Source: Verrucomicrobiota bacterium (GTDB lineage: Bacteria > Verrucomicrobiota > Verrucomicrobiia > Chthoniobacterales > UBA10450). From it: a stretch of DNA of 5,351 nucleotides. This document shows positions 1-5,351 of this stretch, in pieces. Position 1 is the stretch's first letter. Each line of letters begins with the position of its first letter. Where the stretch lies: NCBI GenBank assembly GCA_003218785.1, contig QHOM01000017.1:1-5351 (forward strand). The letters run 5' to 3'. Below the pieces are notes generated by a model. The model ran no database searches, was not told the origin of the DNA, and was given only the letters and a program-made list of their open reading frames with translations. The position numbers were made by a program, and so were the translations under genes.

Positions 1-103
1 GAAAAACAGCACAGACGATTATCGCCCCCACTTGGAAAAGCTTCATGGCTTTGAGGAGCTTACGGTTAAGGGCATGGGCTGCAAATGAGCATAAATTTTT
101 TTA

Positions 104-132
104 TTGACCGCCGGTTCGGGAAGTGGTTAAAG
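104..132 (+). promoter_or_regulatory. Candidate sigma-70-type promoter for the dcw operon
   Basis: TTGACC at 104-109 matches the -35 consensus in five of six positions. With a 17-base spacer the -10 would be TTAAAG at 127-132, a weak match (three of six). It lies just upstream of mraZ and its -10 region overlaps the first MraZ box, which would fit a promoter repressed by its own product. The -10 is poor and no transcript data exist, so this is a tentative call. An alternative -10-like element is CATAAA at 90-95, with no good -35. Confidence 0.3.
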
Positions 133-158
133 ATGGGGACAAGTGGGGCAAAATGGAT
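124..158 (+). promoter_or_regulatory. MraZ-binding operator: four TGG boxes at 10-bp spacing
   Basis: Four direct repeats begin at 124 (TGGTT), 134 (TGGGG), 144 (TGGGG) and 154 (TGGAT), each exactly 10 bases after the last, so all face the same side of the helix. The known MraZ operator consists of TGGGN repeats separated by 5-bp spacers directly upstream of mraZ, and the position and periodicity here fit it. The two central boxes are perfect and the outer two are degenerate. Binding by the MraZ encoded 18 bases downstream would give autoregulation of the whole cluster. The repeats and spacing are seen directly; binding is inferred from the family. Confidence 0.8.
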
Positions 159-175
159 TAATCCTCCACCGACGT

Positions 176-631
176 ATGGATTCCCTTCCTCTACCTGAAC
201 GTTTTTACGCCGGAGAGTTCCGCCATTCCCTTGACGAGAAGAATCGCGTCACGATTCCGTCCCGTTGGCGGCGCGACCAGGCGGAGGAGTTCATCCTTTT
301 GCCCCAGGCAAATCACCAATTTTTGCTCGTGATCTCGCCGGAGGACTTTGCCCGGATGAGCGCAGCGGTGGAATCGAACGAAGGTGTTTCCGCGCGCGAT
401 CGTCGGGTTTTCCTGCGCCAGTTGCACTCCCGCGCGCAGCACGCCGTTGCGGATCGACAAGGGCGCCTTGTCTTGCCGGAAGAGGTTTGCAGGAAGGTTG
501 GACTGAAAGGTGAGGTCGCTCTCGTGGGCGGCCGCGGGCGTTTTGAGATCTGGAATTTGCAACGCTGGAAACGGGCGCACGAGGAGGAAACGCCTACTTA
601 TGAGCACGTCGCGAATGTAATTGGTTTGTAA
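176..631 (+). CDS. mraZ: Transcriptional regulator MraZ
   Basis: MraZ is a DNA-binding regulator of the SpoVT-AbrB fold that controls the dcw cluster by binding repeats upstream of its own gene. The 151-residue product has the usual family length (about 140-155) and two tandem AbrB-like halves. Each half contains the DxxxR signature: DEKNR at residues 20-24, followed by VTIP, and DRQGR at 93-97, followed by LVLP. The N-terminal YAGEFRHSLDEKNR stretch is characteristic of the family. The reading frame is open further up to a GTG at 143, but that start would place two of the four operator boxes inside the gene and add 11 residues that look unlike MraZ. ATG at 176 gives the canonical N-terminus, although no clear Shine-Dalgarno site precedes it. 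It is the first gene of the operon and is followed by rsmH, the usual partner. Identity is very secure; the start is fairly secure. Confidence 0.96.
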   Translation: MDSLPLPERFYAGEFRHSLDEKNRVTIPSRWRRDQAEEFILLPQANHQFLLVISPEDFARMSAAVESNEGVSARDRRVFLRQLHSRAQHAVADRQGRLVLPEEVCRKVGLKGEVALVGGRGRFEIWNLQRWKRAHEEETPTYEHVANVIGL

Positions 632-713
632 GGGATGATTCGATCAAACGTTATGAATACATTGTTGTTTGAGCGGCCTATCTGGTTTGCCACTGATCCG
701 CTCATGGCCAAAG

Positions 714-719
714 AGGAGG
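714..719 (+). promoter_or_regulatory. Strong ribosome binding site deciding the rsmH start
   Basis: AGGAGG at 714-719 lies eight bases before ATG at 728. It is the best Shine-Dalgarno match in the window and selects this ATG over the in-frame upstream ATGs at 635, 653 and 704. Confidence 0.75.
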
Positions 720-727
720 CCCACGAA

Positions 728-1651
728 ATGGAGGATTTTATTTATCATCGTCCAGTGCTCGAGAGGGAAGTGGTAAAGTTGCTCGAGCCGAAGCCAGGTT
801 CTCTCATCGTCGATGCAACCTGTGGCGGTGGTGGCCACACTGAAGCGCTTTTGGGAAGCGGTGCCGATGTTCTGGCCTTGGATCAGGACCCCGATGCAGT
901 CCAACATGTGAGCGCGCAACTGGCACGCTTCGGCCGGCGCGTCACGGTATGCAACGTGAATTTTCGGCACGCGGCGAAGGTTCTCGATCAGCTTGGAATT
1001 CGCACCATCGGTGGCGCGCTTCTTGATCTTGGTGTCTCGTCCCGACAGCTCGAAAACGCGGAGCGCGGCTTTAGCCTGGTCCGCAGCGGTCCGCTCGACA
1101 TGCGCATGGATCCGCGGAACGAGCTTACTGCGGCGACTATTGTAAATGAGTACGGCGGAGAACAACTGACCCGATTGTTTCGCGAACTGGGAGAGGAACC
1201 GGCTGCGCGCCGGGTCGCGAGCTTGATCGTAAAGATGCGCAAGACATGCCCTCTCAGCGAAACTCTCCCGCTGGCGCGTGCGATCGAAAACCTTGTCGGC
1301 CGGCACGGTCGGCGTCATCCAGCCACCCAGGTCTTTCAAGCGCTGCGAATGGAAGTGAATGACGAGCTTGGTGCGCTCGAAGACGGTCTGCGTGTTTTGA
1401 CTGCGCGACTCCAGCCCGGTGCGCGCATTGCCGTCATCGCTTTTCATTCACTGGAAGATCGGATCGTGAAAAACTTCTTTCGCGATCACAGCCGGGAATG
1501 GCTCGACAAACCAGAGTGGCCTGCGCCGCAGCGCAACCCCGATTACGACCTCAAGTTGGTTACGCCGAAACCGGTCGAGCCAAGTGAAGATGAGCAACAC
1601 GCCAATCCCCGCTCGCGCAGCGCAAAGATGCGCGTGGCTGAGAAAATTTAA
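728..1651 (+). CDS. rsmH: 16S rRNA (cytosine(1402)-N(4))-methyltransferase RsmH (MraW)
   Basis: RsmH uses S-adenosylmethionine to methylate N4 of C1402 in 16S rRNA, in the decoding centre of the 30S subunit. From ATG 728 the product has 307 residues, typical for the family. It opens with the expected HRPVLEREVV (7-16). Motif I (DATCGGGGHTEALL, 29-42) and LDQDPDA (51-57) form the SAM pocket. DLGVSSRQLE (100-109), RGFS (113-116) and PLDMRMD (122-128) are the family hallmark. HPATQVFQALRMEVNDEL (197-214), AFHSLEDR (238-245) and the terminal NPRSRSAKMRVAE (293-305) are also characteristic. The frame is open back to ATG 635, three bases after the mraZ stop, which would give 338 residues. The AGGAGG site and family N-terminus favour 728. 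The gene sits between mraZ and ftsL, its conserved position, and its stop codon abuts the ftsL start. Nothing is missing or broken. Confidence 0.96.
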   Translation: MEDFIYHRPVLEREVVKLLEPKPGSLIVDATCGGGGHTEALLGSGADVLALDQDPDAVQHVSAQLARFGRRVTVCNVNFRHAAKVLDQLGIRTIGGALLDLGVSSRQLENAERGFSLVRSGPLDMRMDPRNELTAATIVNEYGGEQLTRLFRELGEEPAARRVASLIVKMRKTCPLSETLPLARAIENLVGRHGRRHPATQVFQALRMEVNDELGALEDGLRVLTARLQPGARIAVIAFHSLEDRIVKNFFRDHSREWLDKPEWPAPQRNPDYDLKLVTPKPVEPSEDEQHANPRSRSAKMRVAEKI

Positions 1652-2020
1652 ATGAATCGTTCGCGCCGAAGAAACTGGAATGCAGTAAACGCGGCCTCGC
1701 TCGCACGCTGGATTGTTGTGACTGTGTTTCTCGCACTTGTAGGATTGAGCTATGTCTATTTGACGCTGCAACTCTATCATCTGGGTGAGCGCAGGAAGGC
1801 GGTCGAGAATGAACTCGTCAGTCTCCGCACGCAAAATGATGTTGCCGGCGTGCAAATCGCCGCCTTGACCTCACGCTCGGCGTTGCAGCGCCGTTTGAAG
1901 GAAGGCTACTTGAAAATGGTCCCGATTTCCGAGAACAACATCGTACGGCTTACAATTCCGGCCCGAGCAGCGGACGAAGACGCAATTCAACCTGTGGTAA
2001 ATCCCTCTGGCACAAGATGA
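1652..2020 (+). CDS. ftsL: Cell division protein FtsL (short bitopic divisome protein)
   Basis: This 122-residue protein has the FtsL architecture: a short basic cytoplasmic tail (RSRRR, residues 3-7), one transmembrane helix at about 20-41, then a periplasmic heptad-like segment (about 44-88) rich in Leu, Glu, Arg and Gln that should form a coiled coil. FtsL works with FtsB/DivIC and FtsQ at the septum to recruit and activate FtsI-FtsW. Sequence identity in this family is very low, so the call rests mainly on topology, length and position between rsmH and ftsI, the standard place for ftsL. The ATG directly follows the rsmH stop, and the gene's own stop overlaps the ftsI ATG in an ATGA, so translation is probably coupled at both ends. 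Only a weak GAGAAA-type ribosome site lies ahead of the start. A generic septum-formation-initiator-like protein is the alternative label. The C-terminal 20 or so residues are Ala/Pro-rich and likely disordered. Confidence 0.85.
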   Translation: MNRSRRRNWNAVNAASLARWIVVTVFLALVGLSYVYLTLQLYHLGERRKAVENELVSLRTQNDVAGVQIAALTSRSALQRRLKEGYLKMVPISENNIVRLTIPARAADEDAIQPVVNPSGTR

Positions 2021-3834
2021 AGGCGAATAGCCGAAGCCGCTGTGCCCTGGTTTGCGCTGCTTTTATCGCGCTCTTCAGCGCCTTCTCGTTTCGTCTGATT
2101 TACCTGCAGGTAGTAAAGCACGACGAATACGCCGGTCTGGCTGCTGAAAAACACGTTTACAAACAGGTTATCTATGCCGAGCGCGGCACGATCCTTGACG
2201 CGAACAATGAAGTTCTCGCGCACAACATCCCTGTCGAAACGGTAGTGGCTGACGCCACACATCTTAATAATCGGCAAGCGGTTGTGGATCTTGTTAGCAA
2301 TGAACTCGGCATTCCGGTTGAGCAGCTCGCGGAAAAATTAAGCAGCGAACGTCGATACATCGTGATAAAGCGTGAAGTGCCCGAGGCACTAGCGACCGCG
2401 CTGGGCGAAAAACTCCGCGTCAGAAGTTTGCGTGGAATTTATTTCGAGCATGACGCCACGCGTATTTACCCGAATGGCTCGATGCTTTGCCACGTCATCG
2501 GATTCACCGACTTCGAACATCACGGTATTCAAGGCGTGGAAGCTTCGATGGAAGAATACCTTCATGGACAGGACGGTTATCGCTTCATCGAGCACAACCG
2601 CGTTGGCCAGGAGATCGTGCCTTATCGAGGACAGGAGCGTGCGCCGCGCGACGGCTACCAGGTCAATCTTACTGTCGATCTTAGTTTGCAGAACATTGTG
2701 GAGAACGAAATCGACGCCGCGATGAAGGAGTACACTCCTCAAAAAGCTACGATTATTCTGATGCGGCCGCAGACGGGCGAAATCCTCGCGATAGCTAATC
2801 GCCCGAATTTCGATTTAAATCTTCGCTCCGAAGCGAAGCCCGAGGAAATGAAAAACCGCGCCATCATCGATATGATGGAACCGGGTTCTACTTTCAAGAT
2901 CGTGGCAGCGGCCGCCGCGCTCAATGAACGCAAGCTCCGCCCCGATTCGACGATCTTCTGCGAAAATGGTCTCTGGAATTTCGGCGGCTCCGCCTTGCAC
3001 GACCATCGCGCGTTTTCGTATCTAAGCGTGCGCGACATTCTCATTAAGTCGAGCAACATTGGGGCAGCCAAGCTCGCGCTCAGCGTTGGAGAACAAAAGT
3101 TTTACGAATACGTTCGCCGGTTCGGATTTGGCGAGCGTACGGGAGTTGAGCTTCCGGGTGAGATCAACGGGCTCATTCGTCCTCCGCAATCGTGGAGCAA
3201 AATTTCGATCACGCGCATCCCAATGGGGCACGAAATCGGGGTCACGCCATTACAAATGACGGTGGCAATGGCGGCGATTGCCAACGGCGGCAAATTGATC
3301 ACACCGCGCATTGTGAAATCGATTACCACTTCGGAGGGCAAAACCATCAGCTCGCCTTCCCCGGTTGTGTTGCGTCAGGTGATTTCCCCTGAGACATCCA
3401 GGGAAATTGGTGATGCGCTGCGTGGCGTCGTGAGCGATCGCGGCACGGCAGCCGCCGCTGCCGTCCCGGGTTTTACAATTGCCGGCAAAACCGGAACCGC
3501 GCAGAAGGTTGATCCCAGAGGCGGATATGAACAGGGAAAGTACATTGTTTCTTTCATCGGCTATCTGCCGGCCGAGCGTCCCGAGTTTGTCGGTCTTGTG
3601 GTGCTCGACGATGCGCACACGAGCAAACCGGAGTTGAATTACGGCGGACTCATTGCGGGACCGATCTTTTCCCGGGTCGCCGAGAAGGCTGCCCAGTATC
3701 TCGATCTTGAGCCGCATGAGGAGATTCGCAAAGCGATTCCCGTAGAGCGGGTCGAAAAACCCATGCCGGCGGAGCGAGTTCGCAAGGCTGTGCCAGCGGA
3801 ACGAGTCGCCTTAACCAATGCTTCACACCATTGA
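2017..3834 (+). CDS. ftsI: Septal peptidoglycan transpeptidase FtsI (class B penicillin-binding protein, PBP3)
   Basis: FtsI is the membrane-anchored DD-transpeptidase that cross-links septal peptidoglycan as a partner of FtsW. The 605-residue product begins with a short basic tail (MKANSRSR) and one membrane anchor at about 9-31. The class B dimerisation/pedestal domain follows, marked by AERGTILDANNEVLA (54-68) and continuing to about 215. The transpeptidase domain (about 240-560) has all three penicillin-binding motifs: STFK at 291-294 with catalytic Ser291 and Lys294, SSN at 345-347, and KTG at 491-493. YGGLIAGPIF (542-551) is the usual end of the fold. There are no PASTA domains, which fits a Gram-negative-type FtsI rather than a Spo/PBP2x type. 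A charged C-terminal tail (about 571-605) holds three nine-residue repeats ending in P[VA]ERV. The ATG overlaps the ftsL stop by four bases, and no strong ribosome site is visible, suggesting coupling. Neighbouring ftsL and murE support FtsI over an elongation PBP2. Confidence 0.95.
   Translation: MKANSRSRCALVCAAFIALFSAFSFRLIYLQVVKHDEYAGLAAEKHVYKQVIYAERGTILDANNEVLAHNIPVETVVADATHLNNRQAVVDLVSNELGIPVEQLAEKLSSERRYIVIKREVPEALATALGEKLRVRSLRGIYFEHDATRIYPNGSMLCHVIGFTDFEHHGIQGVEASMEEYLHGQDGYRFIEHNRVGQEIVPYRGQERAPRDGYQVNLTVDLSLQNIVENEIDAAMKEYTPQKATIILMRPQTGEILAIANRPNFDLNLRSEAKPEEMKNRAIIDMMEPGSTFKIVAAAAALNERKLRPDSTIFCENGLWNFGGSALHDHRAFSYLSVRDILIKSSNIGAAKLALSVGEQKFYEYVRRFGFGERTGVELPGEINGLIRPPQSWSKISITRIPMGHEIGVTPLQMTVAMAAIANGGKLITPRIVKSITTSEGKTISSPSPVVLRQVISPETSREIGDALRGVVSDRGTAAAAAVPGFTIAGKTGTAQKVDPRGGYEQGKYIVSFIGYLPAERPEFVGLVVLDDAHTSKPELNYGGLIAGPIFSRVAEKAAQYLDLEPHEEIRKAIPVERVEKPMPAERVRKAVPAERVALTNASHH
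3727..3807 (+). repeat. Three tandem 27-bp units encoding a nonapeptide in the FtsI tail
   Basis: Units at 3727-3753, 3754-3780 and 3781-3807 encode RKAIPVERV, EKPMPAERV and RKAVPAERV (FtsI residues 571-597). Units 1 and 3 differ at seven of nine codons, yet five of those changes are synonymous and the other two are Ile/Val and Val/Ala. The repeat is therefore old and its protein sequence appears to be maintained. It lies beyond the transpeptidase fold. Confidence 0.9.
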
Positions 3835-3862
3835 ACGCCTCGCCCCGGAATGTTGAAACCTC

Positions 3863-5341
3863 ATGCAGCTCAAAACTCTCGTCGCCGCGATTCCAATTCG
3901 CCACGTCATCGGGACACTTGATCGCACGGTGGAAAGCATCGCGTATGACTCGCGGCGCGTGCAAAGGAATGGCCTGTTCGTGGCACTGCGGGGCGAAACC
4001 AGCGATGGCCACGAATTCATTGGCCAGGCTATCGAAAGAGGCGCATCGGTGATCGTTACGGAACGCGACGAACAACACTCGCGCGTTACCTGTCTTCTTG
4101 TCGAAAACACGCGCAATGCGCTCGCTGATCTTTCGGCGAATTTTTACGGACATCCCGCGCGGAAATTAAGACTGGCGGCGGTTACTGGCACGAACGGAAA
4201 AACCACGACGACATTTCTCATCAAGCACATCTGTGAAAAGGCCGGCTTGCGCTGCGGATTGATTGGAACGGTGCGCTACGAAATCGGTGAACGCATTCTG
4301 CCTGCCATTCGCACAACGCCGGAATCGCTCGATTTACAGGAACTGCTGGCACAGATCGTCAACGCGGGTTGTACGGCTGCCGCGATGGAAGTTTCGTCGC
4401 ATGCGCTCGCGCAGAATCGCGCGCGCGGCCTCGAATGGAACGTGGCTGTCTTTACCAATCTCACGCAGGACCATCTCGATTTTCACGGGACGATGGAGAG
4501 CTACTTCGATTCCAAGGCGAAGCTTTTCGCACAACTTGGCAGCCAGCGGGAAAAGTCGAAGCCGGTCGCAATTGTGAATATCGATGACCGCCATGGCGAA
4601 CAACTGCTCAACAAGATCGATAAGCGCGTCGCGGTCGTCACTTATGGCATGAGTGCGCGCGCGGATTTTCGCGCTTCAAATTACCGCGTGGAGTTCAGCG
4701 GCACTTCCTATCAGCTCGATGCGCACGGCAAGAGTTATTTGGTTCGTGTCCCGTTGATCGGCCGGTTTAACGTCGCAAACTCCGTGGCGGCGCTGGCAGC
4801 GGCCAACGCTTTGGGAATTAGTCTGCGCGATGCGGTTCTCGGCCTCGGCAAATCGCCGCAAGTGCCGGGACGCTTGGAATTAGTTCCGGCGAAGCGACAA
4901 TTTCAAGTTTTCGTCGATTACGCGCACACACCGGATGCGCTCCGGAATGTTCTCAAAACTTTGAGGGAACTCGAACCGCATCGCTTGATTGTCGTTTTTG
5001 GCTGCGGCGGCAATCGCGATCGGCAAAAGCGTCCGTTGATGGGCGAAATCGTGGATCGACATGCTGACTACGCTATCGTCACTTCCGATAATCCGCGCAA
5101 AGAAGATCCGAACGCGATCATCGCGGAGATCGAAAAAGGCTTTCGATCGAGTCGTTATGTGAAAATTGCCGATCGAACGCAAGCGATTGGTCGCGCAATC
5201 ACACTTGCACAGCCGCGCGACATTGTGTTGATCGCGGGCAAGGGGCACGAAAATTATCAGGAGTTCGCGGACTACACGATCCCGTTCGATGATATCCAAG
5301 TCGCGCGGCGCGCAGTCGAGGACCATCCGGTGGAATTTTGA
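3863..5341 (+). CDS. murE: UDP-N-acetylmuramoyl-L-alanyl-D-glutamate--2,6-diaminopimelate ligase MurE
   Basis: MurE is the cytoplasmic ATP-dependent ligase that adds the third stem-peptide residue to UDP-MurNAc-L-Ala-D-Glu. The 492-residue product has the normal length and three Mur ligase domains. The N-terminal UDP-binding domain (about 1-100) includes YDSRRVQRNGLFVAL (28-42). The central ATPase domain has the P-loop TGTNGKTTT (108-116), TTPESLDLQ (151-159), MEVSSHAL (175-182) and TNLTQDHLDFHGTMESY (198-214). Lys218 aligns with the carbamylated lysine of characterised MurE enzymes. The C-terminal domain has PGRLE (335-339), VDYAHTPDAL (351-360), FGCGGNRDRQKR (379-390) and DNPRKEDP (409-416). 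DNPRxE is the signature of meso-diaminopimelate specificity, whereas lysine-adding enzymes lack this arginine motif. The C-terminus has the usual AGKGHENYQ (458-466). ATG 3863 comes 28 bases after ftsI, with only a weak GGAA upstream; the N-terminal alignment supports this start. The next gene starts two bases after its stop. Confidence 0.97.
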   Translation: MQLKTLVAAIPIRHVIGTLDRTVESIAYDSRRVQRNGLFVALRGETSDGHEFIGQAIERGASVIVTERDEQHSRVTCLLVENTRNALADLSANFYGHPARKLRLAAVTGTNGKTTTTFLIKHICEKAGLRCGLIGTVRYEIGERILPAIRTTPESLDLQELLAQIVNAGCTAAAMEVSSHALAQNRARGLEWNVAVFTNLTQDHLDFHGTMESYFDSKAKLFAQLGSQREKSKPVAIVNIDDRHGEQLLNKIDKRVAVVTYGMSARADFRASNYRVEFSGTSYQLDAHGKSYLVRVPLIGRFNVANSVAALAAANALGISLRDAVLGLGKSPQVPGRLELVPAKRQFQVFVDYAHTPDALRNVLKTLRELEPHRLIVVFGCGGNRDRQKRPLMGEIVDRHADYAIVTSDNPRKEDPNAIIAEIEKGFRSSRYVKIADRTQAIGRAITLAQPRDIVLIAGKGHENYQEFADYTIPFDDIQVARRAVEDHPVEF

Positions 5342-5343
5342 TT

Positions 5344-5351
5344 ATGACAAA
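5344..5351 (+). CDS. Start of the next dcw gene, probably murF (cut by window end)
   Basis: An ATG at 5344 lies two bases after the murE stop and is preceded by GGTGGA at 5329-5334, nine bases upstream, a reasonable ribosome site. Only Met-Thr and two bases of the third codon are inside the window, so the product cannot be recognised. murF, the ligase that adds D-Ala-D-Ala, most often follows murE in this cluster, so it is the leading expectation from context alone. Confidence 0.55.

Noticed and set aside
2..88. Open + strand frame from the window edge to a TGA at 86-88, possible 3' end of an upstream gene
   Set aside because: The 28 residues match no family I recognise, and a run this short without a stop is expected by chance. 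The upstream sequence needed to judge it is absent.
74..102. Seven-T run at 96-102 preceded by a possible hairpin, terminator-like
   Set aside because: The only stem I could pair is about five base pairs with a two-base bulge and a loose loop, too weak to call an intrinsic terminator.
644..1447. Long - strand open frame of 267 codons opposite rsmH
   Set aside because: It is antisense to a fully conserved rsmH and its translation shows no recognisable domain. It is a by-product of codon bias in a GC-rich gene.
3250..3717. Long - strand open frames opposite ftsI and murE (for example 3250-3717, 3650-4153 and 4880-5326)
   Set aside because: All overlap well-conserved coding sequence, have no family resemblance and lack their own ribosome sites.
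3835..3862. Possible terminator or promoter between ftsI and murE
   Set aside because: The 28-base gap has no inverted repeat, T-run or promoter-like hexamers; read-through is the simplest reading.
3831..4052. Short + strand frame spanning the ftsI-murE junction
   Set aside because: It overlaps murE in another frame, has composition typical of a shifted reading of murE, and would compete with the clear murE start at 3863.

Overview
This window is the front end of a division and cell wall (dcw) cluster. All confirmed genes lie on the + strand, in the order mraZ, rsmH (mraW), ftsL, ftsI, murE, followed by the first bases of another gene that is most likely murF. Every complete gene has its family's expected length and keeps its key motifs, so this looks like an ordinary, intact core locus rather than an accessory or mobile region. 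No RNA gene, insertion sequence, CRISPR array or prophage signal was seen.

Organism: the sequence is bacterial and moderately GC-rich (mid-50s percent by eye). MurE carries the DNPRxE signature of meso-diaminopimelate-adding enzymes, so the peptidoglycan is probably DAP-type and the organism is likely a diderm. The short FtsL, the FtsI without PASTA domains, the near absence of strong Shine-Dalgarno sequences at several starts, and the general look of the proteins suggest a Verrucomicrobia (PVC group) soil or environmental bacterium. That assignment is an impression and was not tested by a search.

Layout: bases 1-123 are upstream sequence with a candidate promoter. Bases 124-158 hold four TGG-type boxes spaced exactly 10 bp apart, which match the operator bound by MraZ. 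mraZ (176-631) follows, then a 96-base gap, rsmH (728-1651, with a textbook AGGAGG site), ftsL (1652-2020, no gap), ftsI (2017-3834, ATGA overlap), murE (3863-5341, 28-base gap) and the next start codon at 5344. The tight packing implies one transcript.

How the genes work together: MraZ is the transcriptional regulator of the cluster. RsmH methylates 16S rRNA. FtsL and FtsI are divisome components, FtsI being the septal transpeptidase. MurE adds the third amino acid of the peptidoglycan stem peptide in the cytoplasm, and MurF would add the terminal dipeptide. The least ordinary features are the well-phased MraZ operator, a three-copy nine-residue repeat at the C-terminus of FtsI, and the open 31-codon extension upstream of the probable rsmH start. 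I found no evidence of a previously undescribed system.
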